Source: Marimonas lutisalis (GTDB lineage Bacteria > Pseudomonadota > Alphaproteobacteria > Rhodobacterales > Rhodobacteraceae). From it: a stretch of DNA of 64,000 nucleotides. Below the pieces are notes generated by a model that saw nothing but the letters and a program-made list of their open reading frames with translations, was not told the DNA's origin and did not search any database. The stretch is taken from contig NZ_SKCI01000001.1 in assembly GCF_005434965.1 (NCBI RefSeq), forward strand, positions 766,952 through 830,951, in the 5' to 3' direction. Position 1 is the first letter of the stretch. Every line of letters begins with the position of its first letter. Shown here piece by piece: positions 43,601 to 58,600 of the stretch. Made by a program: the position numbers and the translations under genes.

Positions 43601-46600
43601 GAGGTCGAGACGCTTGCCAAGAGCGGCGCTTCGGGCGGCACCTCGATCGTGCCTGTCGCGGCTATCACCCTGCTGTTCAGCGACACCTACACGGAAATCG
43701 GCATCGGCACCGGTGCCGTCAGCTTCAATGGCGACATCGGGCTTGGTGCGACCCACAACGCTGCGAACGTGACGACCGCCGAGGGCGCGACCGAAGGCAC
43801 CAGCACGGCCGTCGGCATCTCCTTTGGCCTGACGGTGGACGAGCAGACCTCAATGGTGCGGCTGCTGCGCGACCTGTCCTCGGCCACCGGGGCAATCGCG
43901 TTGACCTCGACCGGCGTGATCCGGTCGCGCACCGATTCCAAGGCTTCGGCTGCCGGGGCGGAAGGCGAGGATTCCACGACTTCCGCCGATGGCGTCGACC
44001 AGACTTCGCAATCGCAGGCCGGTTTTGCCAACCAGCAATCCCAGAGCCGCACTGGCCAGCAGGCGGGCTCGTCTGAAGGGCAGACGCCGCCGAGCGCTTC
44101 GAACAGCGGCGGCACCATGTCTGTCGCGGCGGCGCTGGCGATTACGGTGCAGATCACTGACATCAGCGTCGAACTGGCCGACGGGGTCACTGTTGACGCT
44201 GACGACGAGCTGTCTCTGAAGGCGCGGTCGAACGTCGACAGCTGGGCGAATGCCGACGGCACGGCCACCAACGGCGCCAGTGGCACCACGGTCGGGGCGG
44301 CGGCATCGCTGAACTATGCCAACGTGCAGACCACGGCGAATTCCGGCACGGCGACTCTGCTGGGTGATGGCATCACGCTGGAGGCCAACAAGGCCAGCCG
44401 CGAGATGAGCCTGACCGCCACCAGCGGCCCGACCGTCAGCACCGCCGACGACACGATCTTCGTCGGCAAGGGCGCGGGGCTCGAAGACGGTGACGAGGTG
44501 GTCTATTCCGCAGGGGGTGGCACTGTCATCGCCGGGCTGACCGAGGGAACGACCTACAAGGTGTTCAATGTCGGCGACGGCAAGATCAAGCTGGCGCCGC
44601 AGGCAACGGCTGATACCGACCTCGAGGCCAACACGATCGACCTGACCAGCCAGGGCGCCGGCGACGAGCACACCCTGACCAAGTCGGGCGAAGATCCGAT
44701 CACTTTCGATCCCGATAAGGACGTTTTTGCCCTGGACAGTGATGGCAAGGAAAGCCTGCGCACCGGCGACGAGGTGGTCTATGGCAACGGCGGCAATCCG
44801 GACATCACCGGCCTGACGGGCGGCAAGACCTATTTCGCCATCATCGACGAACATGGCGACCTCAAGCTGGCCACGAGCCGCGACAACGCGGCCAAGGGCG
44901 ACGCGGTCGAGATCACCGGCACGGGCACCGGGACGCTGACCGAGACGACCAGCCGTGCGGCGGCGGATTCGACCTCGGGCGCGGGGCAGGGCAACCTGTC
45001 GATTGCCGGGTCGCTGGCGATCAACGTGGCGGAAATCAATGCTTCGGCGACGCATGCTGCGGGAGCGACAGCGACGCTGAACGAAGCAGACAATGATGGC
45101 GATAGCGATGTCGGTGCGCTGACGATCCGGGCGGTGTCCGACACCTTTGCGGGCGTCGATACGGGCGCCAAGCAGGAAAAAAGCGGCGGTACCGGCGTCG
45201 GGTTCTCGTTTGGACTGAACATCGCCGACAACAGCACCCGTGCGACCTATGAAACCGGTGCTATCCTGAGCGCGGGCGCGGATGATCTGACGCTGGAAGC
45301 TGACGGCAAATATGGCATGCGCACCGATGTCACCGGTGGCGCGGAATCGACCGGCGGCACTGGGGCGACCCCTGTTCTGGGTATTTCGGTTGCGCTGAAC
45401 GACACCTCGGCGGTCATCGAGGCCGGCGACGCCCTGACCCTTTCTGGCGACCTATCGTCCACCGCGTCCCATGTGGCGGAAACGGTGACGACGGCCAAGG
45501 GCGACACCAAGGGCACTGACGCCGCTGTCGGTATTTCCTTTGGCCTGACCGTGGCCGAGGACGATGTGGTGGCGCAGCTACTGCGTGACGTGACCTCGAC
45601 CGGCGGTGGCGTATCGCTGGTGGCCCAAGGGGCCGCGGCCAGCCGCACCGAAACCGAGGCCAGCGCCACTGGTGCGCCCGAAAGCAATGGCGGGCAGAAC
45701 GTCAACGACCAGACCAACGCGCAAGCCGGCCAGGCAACTACGCAGACGCAGAACCGGACCAGTAGCGGGGCGACTCCGTCTTCGGCAAGCACTGGCCAGT
45801 CGCAGTCGAATGCCTCCAACAACGGCAGCAGCTTGACTGTCGCAGCGGCAATCAGCCTGAATATCGCGGATCTGGACGTCGTCTCGTCCATCGACAACGG
45901 TGCGGTTGTGAACACCACCGGCGCAGTCGAAGTGACGGCGCGCGGCAATCTGGATGCGTCGGCAAAGGCCGACGGCAGCGCTACCACTATTCCGACCAGC
46001 GGGACCAACAGCAGCAACATCGGCGCCGCCGTCGCGCTGAACTGGGGATCGGCGGATATCGACGCCAACCTGGGCAGCGCGGATGTGACCGCCGGCGGGC
46101 TGACCGTTCAGGCGCTGATGTTCGAGCGCGGCGACGACGATACCCATACGTTTAGCGCCGAAGCGACCTCGGGCGCCTCTGGCGGGTCGACCGGCGTGGC
46201 GGGCTCCTTTGCCCTGAATCTGCCCAGCGTTTCAACCTCGGCGCTGGTTTCCGACCTGGCGGTTGTGAACATCACCGGCGGCGGTGACGTGACGGTCAAG
46301 GCCGAGTCGAAGACCGATGCCACGGTCAAGGCGGGCGCGGCAACGGATGCCAAGAAGGCGCAGAGTTCCGGCACGTCCGGCACCAGCGGGACCACGGGAA
46401 CCGGTTCCACCGGCTCAAGCTCGACCAGTTCGGGCAACACGATCGGCGTGGGCGTGTCGATCGGCGTCAATGTTAGCGACATGCTGACCGAGGCTTCGAT
46501 GGGCGGCGCCGCGGCGCTGACCGGCGCCAACAACCTGATGATCGAAGCCAATGGCACCCATGCCATGGCGACCGAGGTCGAGGGCGGCGCGGCCGCCACC

Positions 46601-49600
46601 GGCGGTACCGCCGTGTCCCCGGTCATCGGCATCACGGTGGCGCAGAACGACGTTCTGGCAACCCTGCCGTCCGGCGCGGCACTGACCATCGGGGGCGACC
46701 TGACTCTGAAGGCGACGCTGGACGCCGACACCTCGACCGAGGCCAAGGGCAGCGCTGATGCGACCAATGCGGCCATTGGCGCCTCGCTGGGTCTGACCAT
46801 CACCTTCGACAGTGCGGTGGCCACCCTTTCGCGGTCGATCACCGCGGGCGGTGCGATCCTTGTCACCGCCCGGTCCCTGGCGACCAGCCGCAGCGATGCG
46901 CGCGCCTCGGCGGTCGGCTCGCAGCAGGCCAACAATGATGGCACTGCGCAGAATGGCAACAGCGTTCAGAGCCAGACCGACAACCAGGTGGGCGAGGCCA
47001 ATACCCGCTCGGCGGGCACAGGGACCGGCAATTCGGCCACCAGCCCCAGCAACCGTCAGAGCACCAATTCCGGCGCGTTGACCGTTGCAGCGGCCATCGG
47101 CATCAACATCGCCGATACGGAATCCCACGCCCAGATCATCGGCGCCGATGGCGCGCCGATCACTGTTGTGGCCGGTGGTTCGGTCACAGTGAAATCCGAG
47201 GCCAATGCCGATGCCAACGCCCGCGCCGACGGGCAGGCCACCTTGAAGAAGAAAGCCAGCCAAGGCAGCAACACCAGCAACGACACCACTATCGGCGCCG
47301 CGATCGCCGTGAACGTGGCGGATGTGGACAATATCGCGTTTGTGGACGATGCCTCGGTCACGGGCGAGGGGGTCAATGTTCAGGCGCTGATGGTCTCGCG
47401 CGATGTGAAGATCGAGGCCAGCGAACTTTCCGTGGTCGACACCAGCGATGACACGATCTTTGTAGGCGAGCCCGAGGTGGCCTTCACCACGGGCGAGAAA
47501 GTGACCTACAACAAGGGCACCGGGGGCACCGTCATCGATGGGCTGACCGATGCCACCGATTACTACGTCATTGTCGGCGAGAACGGCAAGATCCAGCTGG
47601 CGACCAGCCAATCCGAAGCCGAGGAAGGCAAGGCCATCGACCTCAAGGACCAGGGCGCTGGCGATGCTCACGAACTGGTTCGAACCGATGCCGGCGCCGA
47701 TACGATCAACTTCAATCCGGACGAAACCCGGGTCGAGATCGTCTTTGACAATCCGGGCGGCATCCAGACCGGCGAGGCGGTTGTCTATGATACCGACGGC
47801 GCTGTCATCACCGGACTTTCGGATGGCGAGACCTATTATGCCATCGTCGAGGCGGATGGCCGGCTGAAGCTGGCCGAGGACCGCGAGAAGGCGCTGAAGG
47901 GTGAAGCGATCACGCTGACCGACCCGGGTGCCGGCGCGGAACAAAAGCTGACAGAGGCAACTCACAGCACCGGTGCGACCACGATTTCCGGCGCTTCCGG
48001 CGGCAAGTCAAGCGTGGCCGGTTCGGTCGCAGTGAACGTCAGCCTCGGCGAAGCCTCGGCGCAGTACGGCGAAGATGCCGCGCTGACGGTGACTGGCAAT
48101 GGCGCCAGCACCGTGGGAGCCGAAAGCACCACCTACAGCTTGACCCGCGCGCTGGCGTCGAAAGACGCCGCTGGCAAATCGCTGGGTCTCGGTCTGTCCT
48201 TTGCCATCGGCGTATCCGATCACAACGTTACGGCATCCATCGCAGGCGGCGCGACCTTGGCCGACTTCGGTGACCTGACGGTTGAGGCGACAGGTAAACA
48301 CACCGAGGTGACCAAGGCCAACGCGGGCGGCGTGACCACCGCCACGGACGGCACTTCGGTCGGCGGAGCGCTGGCGTTGATGGTCTCCCTCAACAACACC
48401 GACGCCACGATTCCGTCTGGCGCGACCGGTCTGTCGGTGGACGGTGACCTAGCAATCAAGGCCAACCACACGCTCGACCTTTATACCGAGGCAGACGCAG
48501 ACACCAAGGGTGGTGAGACAGGCCTGGGCATCGCCCTTGCCATTGCCTGGGCCGAAGACGATACCAGCGCTCTTCTGGCACGCGATGTCTCGGCGACCGG
48601 CAACACGGCTGACGATGTGAACGTCTCGGCGGAAAGCACGATTACCTCGAAGACCGTCGCCACAGGCAGTTCGGAAGGGTCCAAGAAGCAATCCTCCGGC
48701 GGCCAGACCGCCAACCAGCAATCGACCAGCGCGACCTCGGCCGCCAGCGGTCAGTCGGGTTCGACCCTGGCAACGCCGCAGCCTGGGTCCCAAGTCACCG
48801 GCGCCAACAACCAGGCCGCCGGGCAGACGGCGAATCCGGGCGGGCAGGGCGGCACGGGCCAGCAGGCCTCGACCCAGACCAGCGGCGGTTCGGTACGTGT
48901 CGCGGGTGCGCTTGGGGTTTCGGTGCTGCGCACGGATGCCACCGCCACGGTTGCGGACGGCGTCATTATCCGCGCGACGGGCGACATGGGCGTCACGGCC
49001 GACGTCTCGGCGAAGTCCAAGATTCTCGCCACAGGGCTGGCGCTGAACCTGACGGACGGCAAGACCGGCGTGGGAGCGGCGGTTGCCTTCAACTGGGTCG
49101 AAACCGACGCAGTCGCCACCGTTGGCGCGAATGCGGATATCGAGACCGGTTCGCTGAGCGTGTCCGCCACGCAGGACAACGAATCCAGCGTGATCGCACT
49201 GGCCGGCGCCGGGGTTAACCAGAAGTCCAGCAGCGACACCGGCAGCAGTTCTGAAGACACGTCCGGCGGGCTGGCGATTGCAGGCGCCGCGGGCGTCAAT
49301 GTCGTGCTGAGCACGACGACGGGATCTATCGGTGACGACGCCAAGGTGAACGCCACAGGGGGCGATGTCGAGGTCAAGGCCAAGACCGAAAATGGGATTC
49401 AGAACATCGCGGGCGGCGGGTCGCTGCTTCTCAACAGCAGCGGCACGAGCGTCGGCGCGGCGGTTGCCGTCAACGTCGTCACCGCCGACACTAACGCCAG
49501 AATCGGCGCGCGCAACGACATTGACGCCGCGGGCGACGTGACCGTCGAGGCCGAAAGCATCGCCACGCCGATGAAGATCGAACTGCCCGACATGGTAAGC

Positions 49601-52600
49601 AAGCTGGGCATCGACCTTGACGTCACGGCCATGGCCGTGGGCGCGGCCATCGGTTCGGGTGGCGGACAGAACGGCTCGGGCGGCGCGGGCTCCGGGTCTA
49701 GCAGCGGTTCCGGCAGTTCGGGTGCCGACGCGGGCGCCGGGTCGGCTGTGGTCAACATCTTCCTGACCGACACCCATGCCAACGTTGGTGCAGGCACCGA
49801 TGTGACCGCAGGCGGCGATATTGCCGCCAAGGCGATCTCGAGCGTCGAAATACTTGATTTTGCAGGCACTTTCGCCGGATCGAAAGACGCCAGCGGAGTC
49901 GGTATCGGGCTTGATGTGACAGTCAACACAGCTGACACGACGGCCACAATTGCTGGGTCGGACAATGCGCTCGACCCGACCTTTATCAGCGCGGGCGGCA
50001 ACATCGAAGTGTCCGCTCAGGGCAGCGAACGAATCTTCCAGCTGACCGCCAACATCGGCGCGGGCGATAGTACCTCGGGCGCGGGTTCGCTGAACGTGCT
50101 GGTGAACATCACCAACACTAAGGCGACGGTGAACGGCGGCCTGACGCCTGAAGGCGACCCTGTGCCGCCGGCCACGCACCTCGACATCTCGGCCATCGGC
50201 TCCATCGAGATCGCCGCCGACAGTTCCACCGACATCGAATCCTACGCCGGTTCTGCCGGGATATCGCTCAGCGGTTCGGCAGTGGGCATTTCGGTGGGAG
50301 TAGTCGTAGACCTCGACGATACTCATGCGGTGATCGGCGACGGCACGAACGTGATCGCGCTGGGCCAGGGCACCGAGATGACCATCGTCGATGACTTGGT
50401 GCGCGAACAGCCGACCGAAACCGATCCCGAGGTCGGGACCAAGGTCGAAACCCAGGCGCGTGGCCTTGCCGTCACGGCGACCAGCCACGAGGACATCTTC
50501 CAGCTGGCAATCGCGGCTTCGGCGTCGCTTGGCCAGGACAGCAGTGGCAACTCCGGTTCGGGTTCGGGCGGGAGCCAGGGGTCGACCGGCGGCGGCACCA
50601 ACGTGGGCATCGCGGGCGCGGTCACGGTGGCTGTGCTGAGCGGTGAAACCAAGGCCGTGATCGGCACTGACGTCGACGTGAACCAGGTCAACGAAATCAA
50701 CGGCACGCTGCCGCATGCCGACCAGGGCATCGTGGTGCGCGCCGAGGACGTGACCGAAGTGCAACAGGCCCTGGGCGGTCTGTCCTTCGTTCTGAACGGC
50801 GACGCGGGGATCACCGGTTCCGTCGGCGTCATCGTCGGCAGCCAGGACACCTGGGCGCTCGCCTTGGGCCAGAACACGTTGCGCAGCCAGAACGGCGGCG
50901 TGACCTTTGACGCGGTAGGCGGCAACGACATACAGACGCTGGTGATCGCCGTCGCGGGCGTGGTCGACAGCGGCAGCCAGAGCACGAACAACAACTCCAG
51001 TTCGTCGAGCGTGATTTTCGCCGGGGTGGGCGCGGTCACGGTAAATGTGCTGACCTCGACCATCTTGGCCGAAATCGGTGCGGGCGGTGAAGTCGACACC
51101 GAGGGCACGCTGACGGTCAACGCTTCGGATGAATCGAAAATTGTATCGGATGCGGGAGGGGTGGCCTTCGCCATCTCGGCGGACAACACCAACGGGGATT
51201 CCGCCGGGTCGGTGGGGATTTCGGTCGCGGTCAACGACATGACGCAGACCATCCGCGCGACAGTGGCGGATACGCCGATCACCGCCGGGGCGGTTGATAT
51301 CGACGCCAGCAACAACGCGACCATCGATACGCTTGCCGTTGCCGGTGCGGCTTCTGTCTCGGCCAGCTCCGAAGCCTTTGCAGGCGCGGGCGGCGTGGCG
51401 CTGAACTACATCAACTCAGCCACCGACGCTGGGATTCGCAACACTACCCTGCGCAGTGTGAATGCGGGCACCGGTCAGGTGTCGGTCGTTGCAACGGACG
51501 ATTCCACGATCAACGCCGACTCGGCTTCGGCGGCGCTAGCCATTTCCAACAAGTCGAGCGGCAATAACCTTGGCTCAATCGCGGCAGGTGCTGCGGCGGC
51601 GGAAAACAAGATCACCAAGACTACCACGGCAGAGATCGTACTGGGCGATGTGGACGGTGGCAGCTTTGAACTCAAGGCGCTGTCTACGTCCGACATCGAC
51701 GCGTTGACGCTGGGGATTTCCGGCGCGATCAGCAATGGTGGTACACTCGCGATCGCGGGTGCCGGTTCGGGGTCCGGCAACTACATTACCTCTGCGACCG
51801 AAGCGAACCTGCTGCAAAGCGATGTCGACACGACCGGCAAGATCGACGTCGAAGCGTCGGATTCCAGCACCATCGATGCGCTGGCCGGGGCTGCGTCTTT
51901 TGCGATTAATATCGGCGGCCAGGACGGCAACAACGTTGCCGTGGGTCTTGGCTTTGCGATGTCGGTGAACGAAATAACAGCATCGTCGGTTGCGCTGATC
52001 GAAGACACGACCCTGAACACCGGCGACCAGATCGAGATCACGGCCGACAATAGTGCCTCCATCGATTCAACCGCCTTTGGTGTCAGCCTGAGCGTTTCGA
52101 CCTCGAATTCGGGAGTTGCCGTGGCAGCGAATGCCAATGTTGCGATTACGTTCAATGATATATCGCTGACTACGCGGGCCGTGTTGCAGGATGCAACGGG
52201 CGACGTGGATACCGCCACGGCGGGTACTGGCGTCATTATCAGGGCCACCGACAGCGGCGACATCACGGCCAATGCCGTGTCGGCGGGGCTTTCGGTATCC
52301 TCGTCTTCGGGCAGCCTGTCAGTCAGCGGAAATGTCAACGTTTCGGTCGCCGACAACACCATCGTGGCGACCACCGAGGCGCTGATCGACAATGTCGATA
52401 CGGATGCCGGAGCAGGGTATGTCGATATCGACGCCAGCTCGTCCAAGGCGATCACGGCGACCGTCGTTGCCGCCTCGTTGGGGGTCAGCGTGGGATCGGG
52501 CAGCGGGGCATCGGTCTCACTCAACGGCGCGGGGTCGCGCTCGTATAACACCACGAACAATTCTGTTCTGGCGATCGTGCGGGATGCACGGATCGACGCG

Positions 52601-55600
52601 GTAGGCAACGTCACAATTGACGCGATCGATACATCCACGATCGAGGCGACGCTTGTCGCCGCAACCGTTGGTGTCAGCGTCAGTTCCAGCAACGGGGCTT
52701 CGGCCACGCTCAACGTCGCCATCAGCGATGCCAACAACGAAATCACCAACACCACCCGCGCGGTGGTCGAAGGGGCGTCTGTCGTCGACACTGACGGGGC
52801 GCTTTGGATCAACGCGGAATCCACCGGCCTGATCGAGGCGACCGCCGTCGCCGCGTCGGTCGGCGTGGGCGTTGGCACCGGCAGCGGCGTGTCGATGAGC
52901 GGCGCAGGCGCCGGGGCAAATGCCACCAATGCGATCACGAACACGATCGAAGCCGGGATCACCGGCAGCAGCCAGGCCATCGTGGACAGTGATCTGGATA
53001 TCTTTGCAACCGACAGCGCGACCGTCCGCGCCAATGTTGTCACGGCGGCCATTTCCGCAAGCATCGCCGGCAGTGGCGCGTCCATTTCGTTGACGGCGGC
53101 CGTGTCCGTGGCCAACAACGCGATCAACAACACGGTCGTCGCGCATGTCGCCAATTCGACGCTTGATATCGGCGGCAACGCAACGATCAAGGCCGACAGC
53201 ACCAAACTGATCGAAGCGGTGCAGGTCGCGGCCTCGGTTCAGGTTGGCATATCCTCGGGTGGTCTGGCCATCGGTGGCGCCTTTGGGATCGCCCATGCCG
53301 TGAACGAAATCGGCGGGTCGACGACGGCTGGTATCTTTACGTCCTCAATGGCCCATGTCGACGGGTCGCTTGATATCGACGCTGTCAGTGGCAGCACCAT
53401 CCAGGCCACGCTGGTGACGGTAACGGCATCGATCTCGGTCGGCTCGGGTTCGGTGTCGTTGGCGATGTCGGCGGCGGTTTCGCTGGCGACCAACACCATC
53501 ACCAGCACTGTTCTGGCGGGCGTGCACAATGTCACAGACCTGAACGTAGGTGGCCTGTTGACGGTCGACGCGACCAACAGCAGCGATATCGACGCCATTT
53601 CGGTTGGAGCCTCGATCTCTGTGTCCGCTGCCTCAAGCGGCGTGGCTGTCTCAGCCGCGCTGGCCGTGGCGCAGGCCAATAACACGATTACCGGGACTAC
53701 CGATGCTGAGATCCTTGGCAGCACGGTTATCGCCGGCAGCGGGGTTGCGGTGGGTCTCAGCGATACGTCGAATATCCATACGGATGTCATCGCGGCCTCG
53801 ATCTCCATTTCGCTGTCCAGCGGCGGCGTGTCCGGTAGCCTTGGCGTAGCGGTTTCTCTATCGCAGAACACTATTGGCGGCAGTGGCCGCGCGGCAATTG
53901 ATGCCTCTTCGGTGACGTCCACGATCGGTAATATCGATGTCGATGCCGTGTCGACCAAGTCGATCACGGCAACCGGGATTGCTGCCGCCATCACATTGGC
54001 GGCCTCTGGTTCGCTAGCCCTGTCCGGTGCAGGATCGGGGGTCGACGTGCGCAACGTCATCACCAATATTTTCGACGCCGAAATCGTCGACGCGACGCTG
54101 GTTCAGGCCAGCGCGGGCGCCATCGGCGTGACGGCCTCGGAGATCTCAACCATCGAAGCCACGATCGCGTCCTCCTCGGTTGCGGTTTCGGTCGGCAGCA
54201 GCGGCGCGATCTCGGGTGCGGTTGCGGTGACATTGGTCGAAAACGTGATCAGCGGCACGCTGAAAGCGTCCATCGCGGATTCCAAGGTTGACGCCAAGGC
54301 GGGCGGCATCACTGTCGAGGCGACGGCGAATAACACCATCAATGCCATCGGCATCGCGGCCGCTCTTTCGGCTTCCGCATCGGGCACCTTTGGCATCGGC
54401 GGGGCCGGCGCAGGCATGAGCGCCACGAACATCATGACCAACCGGATCGAAGCCTCGATCACCGGGGAGTCCGACATCGACGCCACCGGTCTGCTGAACG
54501 TCAAGGCCACAGACAGTTCCATGATCAAGGCCGAACTGGTCGCCGTCAGTGCGTCGCTCGGGTTCGGGTCTTCGGCCGCGGTGGCCGTGTCCTTTGCGAT
54601 GCCGATCGCGACAAACGATATCTCCAGCATTACGCTTGCAACGATCGACGGCACCACGGCCACAACTGCTCTGACCGCCGACGCGGGCACGGTTGAGGTG
54701 AAGGCGCTGCGCAACGGACGCGTCGATTCACTGGGTGTTGCGGTTTCGGCGAGCTTCTCAGGCTCGGGCTCGTTCTCGCTCAGCGGCGCCGGTGCGGCCG
54801 CAGTGGCCACCAACGTCATCGGCGGCAGCACGGAATCGTCCATCCGGTCGAGCACGGTCAATTCAACCGTCGGCGGTATCACGGTCGAGGCGGATGACGA
54901 AAATGTCATTCACGCCGAACTGGTTGCCGTGGCTGCGAGCATTTCCGGCAGTGGGGCTGCGGCGATCAGCATCGCCATCGCGGCCACCGTTGCCACGAAC
55001 GAACTAACCGGGTCCACACTGGCCACGATCGACGACTCGGACATTGACGCCAAGACCCTTCTGACGGTCGATGCGCGCAACGCCAATACGATCGAATCCA
55101 TCGGTGTAGCGGCTGGCATTTCCGTCGCGGCAGGCTCGGTAGGTATTGCCGGGGCCGGTGCGGGCGCGGTGTCGATGAACACCATGGAAAACTCGGTCGA
55201 AGCATCGATCACAAACAGTGACGACGTGGACGCCGACACGGGTGTCGATATCGACGCCAAGGACGAGTCCAGCATCAACACGACCACTGTCGCGGCGGCA
55301 CTGGCCGTCGGCGTCGGTGGCGGTGGCGGCGCGATCTCGGTCGCGGTCACGATTGTCGAAGTGAACTACGACACCTCGGTTCGGGCGGTCATTTCCAATT
55401 CGGACATCGAAACCACGGATGGCAATGTCACGCTTGATGCCACGACGCTGGGCAGCATCTTCCTCGAAGGCTATGGCATCGGCTTTGCCATCTCGGCCGG
55501 CAGCGTGGCCGTGTCGGGTGCAGGCGTGGGTGTCGTGACACGTGTCAACGCCACATCGCTGGTGGAATCCGCGATCCTGTCGAATTCCGATGTGCGCGCG

Positions 55601-58600
55601 CTTGACGGTTCGGTTCTGTTGAATGCCAGCGACAGCCGCATTTCCGATGTCAACGCACTTGGCGTCTCGCTGAGCGTGTCGGCGGGTTCGGCCGCATTCG
55701 CCGGCACCGCGACGGTGATTATTGCCGAAACCAACATGGACGGCACAGTACGGTCGCAGATCAACGACAGCAGCGTCAGCGCCGCAGGCACAGACGCGGG
55801 CGAAGGCGATGTCTGGGTCAAGGCACGCTCCGATGCCCAGTCCAACCTTGAAGCCGTCGGCATCGCACTCAGCATTGCGGGCAGCGCAGGGTTTTCGGGC
55901 AGCTTTGCAGCAGCAGCCGGTGTCGTGCTGAACAACGTGGGCCAGAATGTCGAAGCGATGATTGTCGATGTCGATCTGGCCAGTGGCCAACAGGTCGTCG
56001 CCAGCGGCGAAGTCGTGGTCGAGGCCGTCGACAATGTCACCTTGACCGCGGATGCGCTGGCCCTGTCCATCGCGGCCTCTGCGGGTTATTCCGGCGCGTC
56101 GGTTTCGGTAGCTGCGGCGGTGGCGGTCCAGACGCTGACCGGGGTCACTCTGGCCAAGATCAGCAATTCGCGGGTCGATGCCAATGGCGGGGGCGTCACC
56201 GTCCTTGCTAAGAGCGAAAGCGACCTGACCGCGTCGCCCGAGGCTGTTGCGGTGTCCGCAACCATCGCCCTAGCAGGTCTCGCGGCCGCGGGGTCGGGTG
56301 CGGTTGGCGAGAACTCGGTCACCCGTTCGGTCGGGGCCAAGGTTGAAAATGCCGCGCATGTGACGGCATCGACCGGTGTGAATATCGAAGCGCATGATAC
56401 ATTGACCGTCGCCACGGATGTCGTGGCCATTTCGGTCGCGATCGGTCCGGTGGCCATCGCAGTCGGCATCGGCATCGGCCGGTCCAAGGTTTCGACACAG
56501 GTCGAGGCCGTGGCGGATGGCAGTCAGGTAGTCGCCGAGAATGGCAACATCCTGATCGACGCCGATTCCACGCATCTGAACGGGGCCGTGGCCACCAGCG
56601 TCACCATTGCGTCGATTTCCGCCGGTATTGGCGGAGCAGCGGCGGGCGGCGAGGCCAAGACGGTGGTGGACACCGATGTGACCGCGCGGGCCACCAACGC
56701 GGTCCTGACTGCCAGCGGTCTGGGCGTGGGCCTGATCGACATCGATGCGGACAGCACCGATTATGCCAAGGCCGATATTCTTGGCGTGGCCGGTGGTCTG
56801 GGCTTTGGTGTCTCGGTCCTGTCGGCCGATGCCAAGGTCGAAGGGTCGACCAACGCGATTATCGACGGCGTAACCACCGTGACAACGAACGGCGCGCTGG
56901 ATGTGACCGCCGACAGTATCGCGCAGGCATTGCCTTCGGGCGACTCTGTCGCGGTCGGTGGAATCGCGGGTGCCGTGACGATCATGAATGCCGAGGTGAA
57001 TCGCGTGACTGACGCGCATGTTGGCGAACAGGTCCGCCAGGGCTTTATCGTTGATACCCGCTTTGACACCGTCACGCTGGACGCGCAGGACGTGCCGCTG
57101 GTCGACGGCGAGATCGTGACCTATTCCTCTGGCGGTGGCACGGCCATCGGCGGGCTAAGCAACGGGGCGCAATACTATGTGCTGCTTGGTGAAAGTGGGC
57201 GCATCCAGCTTGCGGAAATCCTGGACGACACATTGGTCATCGGCAACCAGACCAAGGCGGTAACGACGGGTGAGGCGCTGGTTTACAGCAAAGGGGACGC
57301 CGGAAACACCGCCATCGGCGGACTGAGCGATGGCGGAACCTACTATGCGATCGTTCTTTCGGACGGCAAGATCAGGCTGGCCAGCTCGTTGGCCAATGCC
57401 CAGAACGGCAACGCGATCAACCTGACCTCTTACGGGTCGGGCGACGGCCATGAACTGGCGCGGACCGGGGCCGAGACCATTGTCTTTACCCCGAACGAAC
57501 CCGAGGTCGACGAAGATTATCTGGCGCGAGAAGCCATCGACCTGACCTCGCTTGGGACTGGGTCCAACCACAGCTTTGGCCGTGTCGGCGTTGCAGATGT
57601 CGATAGCGTGGAAACCGACGAGAACCGTCTGGTTCTGGTTGATGATGCCGGCGCACCAATGCAGACCGGTGAACAGGTGGTCTATAATACCACCGGGACG
57701 GCGATCGGCGGGCTGGTCGACGGCGGCACCTACGTCACATTTGTGGGTGAGAACGGAACCGTACAACTGGCCGAACTGGCCCCGACCGGGCCGGTCGTGA
57801 ATGTCGGCGCCAACACCATTTTCGTAGGTGAACTGGACGTTGACTTTGAGGACGGCGATATTGTCACATACGACAATGGCGGCGACACGTCCGTTGGCGG
57901 CCTCGTGCATGGCCAACAATATATGGTCATCGCGGGCGATGACGACGGCTATATCCAGTTGGCCGAGATCGTCATCGGTGTCGTAAACGCCGAAGATGAC
58001 AGCCTTGATCTGGCACCACCGGCCACGGCCTTCGTCACCGGCGAAGAAGTCGTGTACAACGCAGGCGGCGGCACCAATGTCGCGATCAACGGCCTGACGG
58101 ATGGCGGCACCTACTATGTCATCGCGCTGGGCGGGGGAGAAATCCGTCTTGCGGCAACGGCCGACGATGCAACTAACGGCATCGCGATCGATCTGCTTTA
58201 CGCGGGTGTCGGCACTGGCCACGAACTGGTTCGCGACGGTCTGCCGACCATCACGTTCGACGCTTCGGCAGTCGCGGCGGACCAGAACGTCACCAACGGG
58301 AACGAGATCAACCTGACCACGACCGGCGTGGGCGACGGGCATTCGCTGCTGCGCAGCCTGCATGACGATGTGAGCTTTGATCAAACCATTGATTTGCCCG
58401 AAGATTACTATGTCCAGCTTGGCCAGTTCGTTGGTTTGACCTCGACCGGAACCGGCGATCACAGCCTGACGCGGACCGACGTGACCTCGGTGGCCTTCAA
58501 CCCGAATGATTTGACGGGCGACGGGCTGACCTCTCCGGCGACGATCACGGTCGACCTTCAGGGGCAGGCGATGAACGTGACGGCCACGTCGCAATACATC

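Noticed and set aside
48449-50764. Minus-strand frame of 771 codons and several others (for example 46415-47965, 42725-43756, 57155-58594) inside the giant gene
   Set aside because: Repetitive GC-rich coding on the plus strand leaves long open antisense frames. They are rich in Arg, His, Gly and Val with no domain seen.
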